Assembly (NCBI GenBank): GCA_029582165.1 | Contig: CM055874.1 | Location: 44,337,883-44,401,882, forward strand | DNA length: 64,000 nucleotides | Source: Portulaca oleracea | Taxonomy: Eukaryota; Streptophyta; Magnoliopsida; Caryophyllales; Portulacaceae | Direction of reading: 5' to 3' | In this document: piece after piece, positions 35,118 to 47,352 of the stretch | How the letters are laid out: each line of letters begins with the position of its first letter | Position numbering within the stretch: the first letter of the stretch is position 1 | Translations under genes and position numbers: made by a program | The notes under the pieces: model-generated | What the model saw: only the letters and a program-made list of their open reading frames with translations | What the model was told of the DNA's origin: nothing | Databases searched by the model: none

Positions 35118-38100
35118 TCAGTAGAAAAATGCCACTGTATCATCAAATCGTGATGGGATTTCAAATTCAGTTCCAGAGCCATTCATGCTTTCCTCTTGGG
35201 CCTCCTGCTCCTGCACAATCAACATCAAACTACGTAATTTCAAGTTTCTACTTAATCAATAGATTGTATGTATATAATCACAGAAAAATAAAAATAATTA
35301 AGAAAATAAATAAAATAACTTTACATTTATTTTGCTTTTCCGCATGGAAGGATGGAATTACTCCCAAGTCCCAACCATACTCATAATGACGCGCCCTCAT
35401 GTACAAAAGACCAACCTGATTCTCCCCATCCAAAGCACCAAATACAACAGGATTTTTAGTCTTGTTTACAAATTCAATTGCTTGGTGTTCAACAACCACT
35501 GACATTTGCTCATCACAAAGTAAAGTAGCCCTAACCAATCCAATGAATGGAAAACAATTGCTCAACATTCTACAGTCAACATTAACATTGTGATTTGCAA
35601 CGCATCTTGCATACGAATGGAAGGGTGCAAAATAGTCCAAAATAATGCAGCCAAGAATCCTCTATGTATATAAAACTAGGAATTCTGATATTTATCTCAA
35701 TCTACTTTAAAAGTTGATATGCTATTTCAAAAACCAAAAAGAGCTCTAGGATGTGCAATAAAATGGGCATATCCAGACTCTACCACAATACAAACATGTC
35801 AAATAAGGACTCATGGCAAGAACCCTCAGCAAGAGCGTTACAGACATGAGTTCTTTTCTTACACCATGATCATTGTAGCCACAAACTCAATATCATGCTC
35901 AAGTGCTCAAGTAAGCTGGATAACAATTCAGAACCTTTTTTTCTCTAATGGTTTACCACAATATCTATGCATATCGAGAGGCCCGCCACCCAATACCTTC
36001 TCGACTGAAAAAGAACAAGGAAAACACTCCCAAATACAGGCATAGAAGACTAGTGAGCTTTCTCTTTGAAAGTGAGATGTTCCAACACATGCATCACCAT
36101 CAATCCTTACTAGGTGTGTTACCGTCGTATTTGATTGAAGAAAAGAGGGTTGCGATTTGCCAATACAGCTTGAAGGGGAAAAGACAGATTGATGGTGGCA
36201 AACACGCAACTTTCACTGAAGAACAAGTCACTTGAACTTGTTTTTCTTAATTACCATTTCGCTACTTTAACATGAGCACCACCATTCATTCTTGGCTTAG
36301 TATTCAATACTTACCTCATGGCTCGTGGATGTTTTCATTTTACATTATCCGTCATAATTGAGTCCAAATTGCCATAGTAAAAAAGTACCAAATTGACAAA
36401 TTGACAGGGCCTCAACATCCAACTACCTGGTATGGGACATTGACAGATGCATCTTGCAAGGAGGCCCCAGAATCATTTGTAAATGCTTCATCATTCTCCA
36501 GCATATCCTACAGACATCAAGTACATAAGTGAAGAAGAAAAACCCCAGCAGAAGCTCAACCGAAAAATTACTCGGAAGTGGCTGATGTTTTTTAAAACTA
36601 ACAGGAAGGTCACCACATTATTTAGAAATAGCCAGAACGTCACCTTCAGCCAGTTTCTAGAAAAATAGGGAACCCACGAGTACATTAAAATAATGTCGTG
36701 ACCTTCTAGTAAGTTTTAAAAACATCTGCCACCTCCCAGCAACTTTTTGGAAGCTCAACGGTCAACACAAAACTAAAGTCCTAGCAGAAGCTCAACAGTC
36801 AACAAGCAGCGACATTATTTTTTTTTTAGTTATCTTAAAGATATAATAGAAGAAGAGAATTATCAGACATCATGCATCACCACGGTCAGCAAACAAAGCA
36901 GCTTGAAAAGAGAGTTCACACCGAACCAGATGCTTTGTAGGTGTTGCCAAGGAATGAATCATCCGGAAACGATTATCTCATCTCTCTTAATAATATAAAA
37001 TGTTCAGAACTAGGCCTCTTAACTCAACAAACCTTGCACGGAAAAGGTGAGATCATGACTGCCTTTAGCAATCAATAGGAAGAGTTGGAACTTATCCAAA
37101 GACCAGGAATGTTCAAGACTAGAACTAAGGTCTTCAGCTCCAGTGAGGAAGGAATGTGGTACAGGATAAATACAACTTTTACGCATAATGTGATCATTAT
37201 CAAGAACAACACCTTGCCAATACTGGCAAGCAGGCCAGTTGATTGAACAAATCAATTGCAAAGGTTCAACGTCCAGGTGTCATGAATTGTTCAAAAGCAA
37301 CAGATTGAATTATTGCAAGACTCCCCTTTAAAACTAGGGACCGTTTCTTAACTTCTCAGTTTCTGAAAGGAAACACACAATCATGTTTAAATCCAGTTCA
37401 ATGGCAGACCTAAACACAGGAAGTGGTCGCTTCTACCTTCTGACAGGATTTTGCCTAACATTGCTTAAGGTAGATATATCAACATATCCTAGGAGATGAG
37501 GTATGAATGTATGATATATAAATTGCCATGTCAGCACGAAAAAGAACTATAACAAACATGTCAGATGGCACCTAGCATATGCTCAATAACATTCAAGAAT
37601 GAAAAGGAAGGAAAACGTTCCATCAAGGAAAACATTCCATCTCTATTTCATGTTAGACACTTGAGAAGAAGAGAAATTCAATACTGTACACATCTTCACA
37701 TGCAGCCCAAATGGGGCCAGAAGGAATCCATCTCGTTTATCTCCAAGAAACAGAATATACAATTACACCTGCATCCTCAGGGATACAGTACACAAGACTC
37801 TGTACAGATGAACAATTGGCAAAAAGCCTAAATTACTAGAAAGTATCATGGTAGAGCCATTTATTACGATGATTCATAGCTGAATTGTACCTGTTCATTC
37901 TCTCTTGTACAGGTTCTCTCAGAATCGGAAGTTTCAGCCTTTGATGCCTCCCGGCTACCCTGTTAGAGTGTCAAAGGGAACAATGAGAGTCTTGAACCAA
38001 TATTTCAACTTTGAATACTTTTAAATCAGATAATCACACCCCCTAGGCAATAAAGAGCTAAATAAGCACAGAAGTGATACTCAGATGATCAGAATGAGAA

Positions 38101-40459
38101 ATCCAATCAAAACAGAAGTAACAAAAGAGATGTGCTACGAAGAGTTGCACATTACCTCTTGATTGCCATAGGAATTTTCTTGCTCCAAAGTTAAAGGCTT
38201 TACATCATTAGGAGTACCCTGACAATCCATATATGAACACACAAGATACTTACGTACTAAAAAATATAAGCATACACACTCTGATCAAAAAAAGCAAGTG
38301 AAGTAAAATACCAGATCACTTTGAAAGGGTGTGACTCTACTGGTTTTTCTAAGATCCCTCAGGGTTCCCTGACCGACAAAGGAGAGGTGCAACAATGTAA
38401 CTTCCCTGATAACACAGCAAAGGATGCAAGACAAAGAATATCAGAGTAACATAATTCACCTTGTTTGCCCACATAAGCCCACAAGCATTGCAAAGAGTCC
38501 GCGGACCAGCTGGCCCACGGCGCATGGCAGGCGTTGACTTCTCACTGATTCCACAATGCTGACAACTGCGCGAGCTGTATGAAAACACGCATTTATTTAT
38601 TTATTTTGAGAGGAGGGGCCTTGGTACAGCCATAAAACCAAAGAGCAACAGCTAAGGGACAAGTCACTGATATGAGTGAATGTTTAGGGTGCCTTCGGAC
38701 TGCGGAAGAAAGTATGGAAAAAAAGTTTCTCATGGAAAAAAAAAATCTAAGAGGAATGAAAATAAGGGTAAAGTTTTTTTTTCTTCTTTTACTTTGTTCA
38801 GTTTAAGTAAAGGCTTGAAGGAAAAACTGGACTTTCCATTCAATTTTTTCCCCTGTTTCATTCAAGGAAAAATAAGGCATGGAAAAATTGAATGTGCATA
38901 GGCACTTACAAAGAGAGAGATAGTGGGGCAGAAGGGAGAGAGAGAGAGAGAGAGGTTTCAAAATGGGTATGCGCAAGAGAAAGGGGTACACAGAGACAGA
39001 GAGATTAAATTGGAAGAGAGAATATTGAGAGAGATGGAGGAGAGAAAGGTCAGGCTACAGATCCAAACTTTTCCATGAACTTTAATCTCATTTTTAAGGG
39101 GAAAGTTTTTTATTCTCTCTTAATCTCAAACTTTCCATCACTTCTCCGACTCTTTTTTTTTTCCTTTCCTTCAGTCCAAAAAGAGGACACTTTTTTATTT
39201 TCCTTTTTTCTGTCCACCCCTTTTTCCGCAACACATCACCCAAGAATAGGAGACTAAGGTTCAAACTTACCCAGATGCTGGAGGCAGCATCCCAGTTTTA
39301 GTATCCCAATCGGAAGCAGCTTGTCTATAACAGTCTGTTACTGATACAAATTGTCCACTTTTACGGTGCATCCTAGTAAAAGCAGTACCCATGGATTAGT
39401 ACCAAATATGCTCGCCACAAAGCTTTATGACAAAGCACAATAACAGCAGCAAGCAAGAGATCACATCATTATAACAAATAAATAAGTAAAAATGAACCTC
39501 TTCTCAAATAAACCATTAACTACTTAAATACATATCTCAACAAGGCATACACATTGGACAAAGTGCTCGACAAAGAAACTCATCACTTTCACCATCATTT
39601 TCTGATGTCCAGATTGAAATACGCAATATCACAGAACATTGGGATATGCACAATCTGCAAATTTCTAGAGAAATGAGACGTTACTAGATGACGACTACAC
39701 AATTACGTGGTCCCTGAAAATGTCTTAAGGTGTTTGAAGACTATGGCATATAATTGAGTGTATTCGTGCTGTTTTTGCCTTTTAGGAATCACTTTTAAGA
39801 ATTTACAAGATGGTTTACAAAAGATTGTCAGAAGGGATATTCAAAACATCCCAACAGGTGTTGGAAGTAGCGAATCCAGGATTCCAATTGAGTGTTGTCA
39901 AGAATAGTTTACCCAAAAAAAAAAAAAAGTTGAAATTTGACAAACCCGAAATTTAGCAAGACCAAGAAAATTGAAATTAAGACTAGGTAAAATTAAAATT
40001 ATACAACTAATACATACATGCCTATAATTATCCACGATATGCATCTTCCAAAAATGAACTATGACACTCTCACTGAAACGTCATACTAGGGAGCAAATAT
40101 GCCAATATTATCATCTTCCTTTTTCAGTTAAGATATTAACACAATCTGTTCCATGTGAAAGAGTGTTCTGAACAATGACAAGTAAAAAGCTAAAGTTTAA
40201 GACAAACAAAGACTTAGAGCAGTGACTGTACAATAATCAATTCAAGCAAAGATGGTTGCTCAAGAGTCCAGCATCTGTTCGTCCTCCAAGTCGGCAACAT
40301 TAGCTTGACAGTGACATGACTTCGGCGGATGGATGGTTCATATGTGATGGTGGGTGGGTAGGTGGATGGGTAGGTGAGTGGATGGGTGTGTTCGGGTTCG
40401 GGTTATGAAGGGGCACCGGAATCAGAAGCTTTGTTGGTGAATGGAGAGACTGTGTGTGC

Positions 40460-40508
<49 letters not shown>

Positions 40509-43500
40509 GGATGGGGGGTGAAATGTGTATTTCCAACTTTTTTGAAAAAAAAAAAAGAAAAAAACATGAAGAGCATAGCTTCCACTAAGAACTATACTTA
40601 GACGCACGGGGATTATAAAGCATGTTAAATACCAGTTGAGTGTATTTCTGGTTCAAGTTTAAAATTCCTAAACCCTAACCCTATCGGGTTTCGAGTCAAC
40701 CTGATAGGTTTGAAGTAAAATAACACACTTTTGTCATAGAAATATTGTCTTCAAAAGATATAGAAACAAACTTGTAATTGTTACCTTGATAATTATATAA
40801 TGTGATGCAAAGTCAATCCATTATTATTTTACAATAACCCACGAGCATAACTTATTCTAGTACTTGACTTGGAAGTTCAATGTAATATAGAATAACATAG
40901 AAATGCTTAAAAGGTCCAACGATAACATTAGGATTCTAAATTGTCTTTATTTTAGCAATATAGAACATATAAACATCTCATCATTAAAATAATACGTACC
41001 AAATAGAGAAGTCAAAAGTTACTCTTTCCATAATAGTATAAAGAAGTACTCAAGTGATAGTAAACTAATGAGTAATAACTAATAAAGCTAAGAAATGTTG
41101 CAATCATTAGGCTCTTGGCCAACTCTTCTTCATCTTGGTCATTATCACCTTCTTTAAGGTTCACTTTTGAAAACTTTACCAAAAAGTAATGTAGTTCCTG
41201 ATCATTTTTATCCCCTACAATTCATTGTTACATTGATAAATTAATAATCAAAAGTTGAAGTTCTAAAATCAATGTATAATGAAGTAATATTATCAAATTG
41301 TGAGGAAGCACAAAATACAAAAACCCAACCTCTATCTCATATCCAAAAATCCAGCTACAACTTGTGAGCAATGCCTTTGCAATCTCAGGTTTAAGAGTAG
41401 CTCTCCATTTTGTCAAAATCCTATCCCCCATCGTGAATGCAGACTCAGATGCAACAGTAGAGATAGGAATGTTTAGTACATCTCTTGCCATGTTAAGCCA
41501 CAGAAGGAAACATTCACCCATTCTCACACCACTAAGAATATCTAATTCAATTGCAGGATCTAGTCTACATTCGTATAAAATACACATCCAATTCTAAGTC
41601 ACCCGTAGGTGAGACATATTGATCAAAATTAGCAAACCTATATAACATTGAGAAATAACATTATAATAAATATTACATGTGAAAGTATACGAACATTTAT
41701 GACAAACTAATATAAAGGAGAAAACATACAACAACAATATCAAATTCTCTAATTGAACTTGTAAAGTTCGTATGTCCTTGAGAATTCCTACTTTGTACCA
41801 TGCATATAGTTTGTAACATTCATCTTTCACGTGCTAGTATTTTAGCGCCTCGATTATTAGAGTCAATTCTCGAAAACACTACCTACTGAACTGAAGCTTG
41901 TAACGTGGAACCATGAGAGCAACAAAAGAAATGATCATACTATAGCATTCCCATTGCTTGTTGATTATACTGTAGCATTCCCAATATTTCTCAAACTTCT
42001 TCGTCATCGTCTATGTCATATCTCTCAAAAAGCAATAGTCAAATATAAGATGCTTTAGTAGGAGACGTTTATTTTCACCATATTTCAAAAGAACAAATTT
42101 GATGAAGGATATTCCCTTCCCGAAAACCGCCTTGTAATTTCATCAAAAGGTTAAAGAAGACTTAGAGATTTTTTAACATTGTTGATGTGGTGAAAATTTG
42201 TGCTTTCGAAATGTAGTGAAAACTAAACATCTCCTACTGACGTATCTTATATCTAAGATGCCTTTTTTACAAATATGGCGTAAAAGATGATGAAGAAGTT
42301 TAAGAAATATTGCGATTGATGTAGTATGATTCTTTCTTTTGCAGTTATATTGGATCCTCGTTACAAGCCTTAGTAGATTAAGCATTGTTTTCAAGAATTG
42401 GTTCTCATAACTAAGGAAGCTAAAATATTAGCAACTGGAAGATGAGCATTACAAACTATACAAAGTAAACAAGTAGGAATACTCAAGCACGTAGGAATTC
42501 TACTAGTTAAATAGGAAAAGTTGATGATATTGTTGTTGCAAGCCTTCTCTTACTTTATTTTTAGTTCATGATAAATGTTCTCATAGTTCACATATCATAT
42601 TTATTATAACGTTATTTCTATGTTATGTACGGGTTTGCAAATTTTGAGCAATATGTCTCACTTATGGTTAACATAAAATTGCATGTACATTTACATGAAT
42701 GTGACATATCAAGAGATGTACTGAGCATTCTCATCACTATTATTGCTTCAATATTTGCATTTAGTACATGGGGTAGGATTTTGACAAAATAAATATATCA
42801 TCTTAAGCCTGAGATTGCAAGACATAGCTAACAACTCGCACAATTCATGGCTAGATTTTAAGATATGAGATAAAGGGTGAGTTTTTGTTTTTTGTCCTTG
42901 CAATTTGAAAACATACTTCACAATACATTCATTTCAAATTCAACTTACAAATATTGATTTATCAATGAAACAATAAATTTTAGGGGACAAAGATGATGAG
43001 GTACATGGTTTGGAGGCAAAGTTTTCGGAAGTGAACCTTGAAGAAGGTGATAATGAATAAGATCAGGGAGAGTTAGCAAAAGGATAAGAGCCTAATGATT
43101 CCAACATTTCTTAATTTTATTAGTTTTTACTCATTAGCTTATCGCCACTTGACTAATTGTGTTATACTATTTGAGAAGAGTAGCTTTTTGACTTTTCAAT
43201 TAGGTGTGTATTATTTTAGTGATGAGATATTTATATGTTGTTCTATATGGCTTATAGAATGTCAATTTAGAGTCCCAATGATATCTTTGGACACATTATA
43301 CATTTAAACGTTATTCTAAATCACTTTTAACTTTAAGTCAAAGACTAGAATAATTCATGCTCATGTATTGCATTACATTATAATTATCAAGATGACAATT
43401 GCAAGTTTATTTTTATATCTTTTAAATATAGACAATAATTTTATTAATGTACAATTTTACTTCAAACCCATTTGGTTGACCCTAAACCCGAACATAAAAT

Positions 43501-46500
43501 GTTAGGGTTTAGGAATTTTAAACCTGAACCTGAAATGCACCCCTTCCAAAGTACACTCAACCCATTATTAACCAACTTGCCTGAATTGACAAGTCTACTT
43601 ATAGCTCCCCAAATGAAATTAGAAATCTAATACTCCCTCTGTTCCATATTATGTCACTTAATTGACTTTTATGGTCTCCAATGTCACCTTTTGACTGATA
43701 ATTTCTCATATAATATTTTATTATCTAGTGCAATATTATACTTTTGGATACTGTTTTTCCATTACAAATCTAATGGTAGTAATTTTATATAACAAACCAT
43801 TATATATGCACTCCAGAATCAGAATCCAAATCAAAATCATGGTTCCAAGTAAGGGCACTAAAATTACTAACGGATTGAGGTAAAGGTTCCTAAAATTGGA
43901 GCCCAGGCTAACAATTGTAGTTAAGGTTCCTAGCACTATAGGCAGGTACTCACAACCCTTCACCCCTAGGCCCTAGCTCCTACTAGCCTTTATATGGTTT
44001 CTTAAGTCAATAACATAATCTAAAGATTACCATGACACTTGTATGCAACATTCAAAAACCAATCGGTAACAAGGTTAATAGTGTCCAAAATGTTTTTTAA
44101 AATTTTTAGAATGTCGTGAGTATTGAACATAGCATGGTCAAACCCTTACACAACCCCAAAATGAAGGCTATTACAGATACTTTAAGGATTTTAATAAAAA
44201 GAAAAAACTTTAAATTGTATTAATGCTCTTCCAAGCAGCTTAAAGCAACTTATGTAATTTTTAGGGTCATTTAGTATAATGCAATGCATAGTACACTACC
44301 ATGATGCTTGTTCACAAGCATTTAAGCATAATGTTTCAGAACACACAGTACAGTGCCAACAAAACAATTACACCTATTAAAAATGTCAAAAGACTATATT
44401 AGAAACTCACCTATGATTTGGAAAAGTTTTTCAAGATTATTGGGCTCCAAAGTGAAGGTTGCTATACTTTAGACATTTTCAAAATTAGGCTCCAAAATGA
44501 AGCTTCAAACCAAAATGAAGGTTGTTTTAAGACCATGGGCAATAGCAATAAGCATATTGTACAGCAATGTACATGCCAGCTTGAAATAATGTATCAAAAC
44601 CAAAAAGGTGGTGCAAATGAATTCATTTGACAGTTATTGCAGAGAGGCTATTTAAAAAGTCCTCCCCACACTTACAGCAGTATGCCACAAATCCTCTTTG
44701 CATTCCAACATTAAAGGCCAATATACAAACATCAAAATGTTGTTAACATGTCACAGTTGTCAATCATAACATGCACTTCTGACCCCTCAAAGCTTCCATG
44801 GTAAATTATGTCCATTCTGAGTAGTCTAGAGAATTGTGAAAGTCGCCATCAGACCTAATTTTGTGGAATTCTGGAATTGCACTTTAGATGTTAAGAAATT
44901 ATGCAGATTTAATCACTCTTAGACCAATGTAATCAGTTCTGTATTCAGAATAGCTAGAGTTTCACTAAAAAATGAAGTAATGTTCAAGAAGAAAACATGT
45001 GAAATGGTGACTGTATGATCCCTTCAGTGGCAAGTGCGGGCAATTTAATATTATCAAAGTTGTTTGAATAGATATTCAGAACAACCCAAAAGGTTTCAAA
45101 ACTAGAGATGTCAGATGTCAGTAGCTATTCTACTGGGTTTCATGAAACAGGTTTAAGCAACTGTCAAATGGCAACCAGGCACTCTTACTGACTGCCAAAA
45201 CAGGTTTAAGAAGTGAAAACATCATTAAGTATTTTATGATTACTCTACATCATTCTTTTAATGTATGCCACCATAAAAACCATTTTGGGTGTGTGCACTG
45301 TGGAGACACCAACACCAATAGACCCACGAGAAAAGGAAATTATTCTACGAAAACATTTTCCCGATTGAAAACTTTTGAAATAGAAGAAGAATCCAAAGCC
45401 AACCAACTGCACTCTTTGCTGTAGAATGAAGTAAACTTAAAGAACTACAGAAAGGGACTGACAATGAATGTTACATACTAAAGTTACTAGCTAATCACAC
45501 CAAGAACAATCCAAAGCACATTTGAACCCCAACACCACCATCCGCAACCTTACTACAGCTCAACCCCCCATCATAGCTCTCCAAAGACACCTATCTTGAG
45601 TCACGCCCAACGTAATTCCTAGATAAGTCAAATCATTTCTAATCACTTCTTTCAAACTCTTCTTTGGCCTCCCCCTTCCTCTTTTACACCCTAGGAGGGT
45701 GACCTTGTCACAACTTCTCACTGAAAAGTCTATATCCTTTCTCAATATATGCCCAAACCATCTAAGTCCACTCTCTCTCACTTTATCATCTATAGAAGCC
45801 ACCCTAGCTTCTACCTAGGAATCGGATAACCCCACTCCTCAAGCTGTCGATTCTCATATATCCACACATCAACCTTACCTCATCTTCACAATCATGAGCC
45901 TTTGAAGTGGGTTTTCTTTATAGGCCACCATGCCATGCACCATGTAACATTGCTCTTTTGAAATCATAAAGTAATTTCTACTTGTAATTCTGGTTGAGAT
46001 CAGGCAGCACCCCCCGGATATTCTTTTCATTTTTACCCACCTTCATCCTATGGCTAATGGCATTAGGGTTCCAAAAAAATAAAATTGTATTCTAGTGGGA
46101 CACCACCGAGTCAAATGGCATAACTCGGTGGAAAGCTGACGTGTACTAGCAGGAGTGTTTTTGATACGTCAGCTTTCCACCGAGTCATCACCACTTGATT
46201 CGGTGGCATCCCACCATAATATAATTTTATTTTTTTTGGAACCATTAGAATTCAAAAATAAAGTAGGGATTATTGGCATACAAAAAATGAAAGTAGGGCT
46301 TATTAGAATCCAATTTTCCATATGAATGAAATCCCATACCTCTCAAAAATGAGAAGTGTAGGATGCCTGGCAATTGATGGGTGGGTGGTGGAGGGGGGGG
46401 GTGCTTGATACAAAAGGCTACAAATTCCATACCCTAAAACTCTAAACAAACACAACGTATGAGAATTTGATACTTTCAGATATCAAGTTCCATTACCAAT

Positions 46501-47274
46501 CCTCCAAGCAAACAGGCCCTTATGGTGACTCAAAATCTTTCCTAACTTCTTGTTAACTCGCCCTTAGTCTCAACAAGAGCAACATCATTACCAAAAAAAA
46601 TGCTCCATGGTGTACCCTTTCAAATTTCATTATTGAGCTCATCCATCACCAACACTGAAAGAAAAGAGCTAAGCACCGGTCCATGATAGGGCTAAATGGT
46701 TATAGAAGATCCTTCATTTAGTCCTTCTATGTTGTCACACTTGTCCTAACTCCTTCATTCATATCTCTAATGATTGATATATAATCATTGGGTGCACATT
46801 CCTTCTCCAAGCACTTCCATAACACCACTGAGGTACTTCCATAGAGTGAATATTATGCATGAATCCATTTTTTCAATCCCTGTAAAACTCGATCAACCTA
46901 CGTAAAAGATATATAGCCTTTGTAGCTGACCTTTCTAGCATAAAACTAAACTAGCTTCCTTCATTCATATCTCTCATGATTGATATATGATCATAGGGTG
47001 CACATTCTTCTCCAAGCACTTCCATAACACCTCTTAACGTACTTTGTAATAGAGCAAATATCATGTATGGATGCACTTTCTCAATCCCTGTAAAACGCTA
47101 TCGACCTACATAAAAGATATATAGTCTTTGTAGTCGACCTTCCTGGCATTAACTAAACTAATTTCCTTAAGCATCACTTGTACTCTTCTCGATCACTCTC
47201 TCCTACAGCTTCATGATGCGAATGAAGTCACAGATTAAAATTCCCACAATGATATCTACGACATCCCAAGCCTC

Positions 47275-47310
<36 letters not shown>

Positions 47311-47320
47311 TGTGTCTGTG

Positions 47321-47352
<32 letters not shown>

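Larger units (their letters stand above)
40599..43597. mobile_element. hAT-derived 3-kb palindrome in GATA-gene intron 3
   Basis: Two arms of about 1.4 kb, left about 40640-42100 and right about 42189-43590, are inverted copies of each other along their length (perhaps 70-80% identical by eye) around a spacer of about 90 bp. Both arms end in TAGAC (40599; 43597 on the other strand). The right end is TAGACTTGTCAATT as read inward, close to the hAT MITE at 59923. Both arms carry the 3' half of a hAT transposase. In the left arm, minus-strand 41587-41228 encodes the dimerisation region ([18 protein letters not shown]). In the right arm, plus-strand 42340-42375 reads VILDPRYKP and 42685-42775 reads [19 protein letters not shown]. 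Stops and frameshifts abound, so no protein is made. No convincing 8-bp target duplication. Confidence 0.88.
45560..47170 (-). pseudogene. LINE remnant (RTE-like reverse transcriptase)
   Basis: Minus-strand pieces in RT order. About 47165-46752: a twice-repeated segment with [12 protein letters not shown]. About 46680-46567: [13 protein letters not shown] and an FGND relic of the FADD active site. About 45960-45830: [14 protein letters not shown]. 45802-45560: [13 protein letters not shown] and [19 protein letters not shown]. These C-terminal motifs are typical of plant RTE-type non-LTR elements. Frames are broken and a MITE lies inside, so it is dead. Confidence 0.8.

Noticed and set aside
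40300..40607. Four frames rich in Ser-Leu and Thr-His
   Set aside because: Produced by the TG/AG compound microsatellite.
40671..40690. CCTAAACCCTAACCCT, resembling plant telomere repeat
   Set aside because: Only two to three irregular units, mirrored at 43503 by the other arm of the hAT palindrome, so it belongs to the transposon end.
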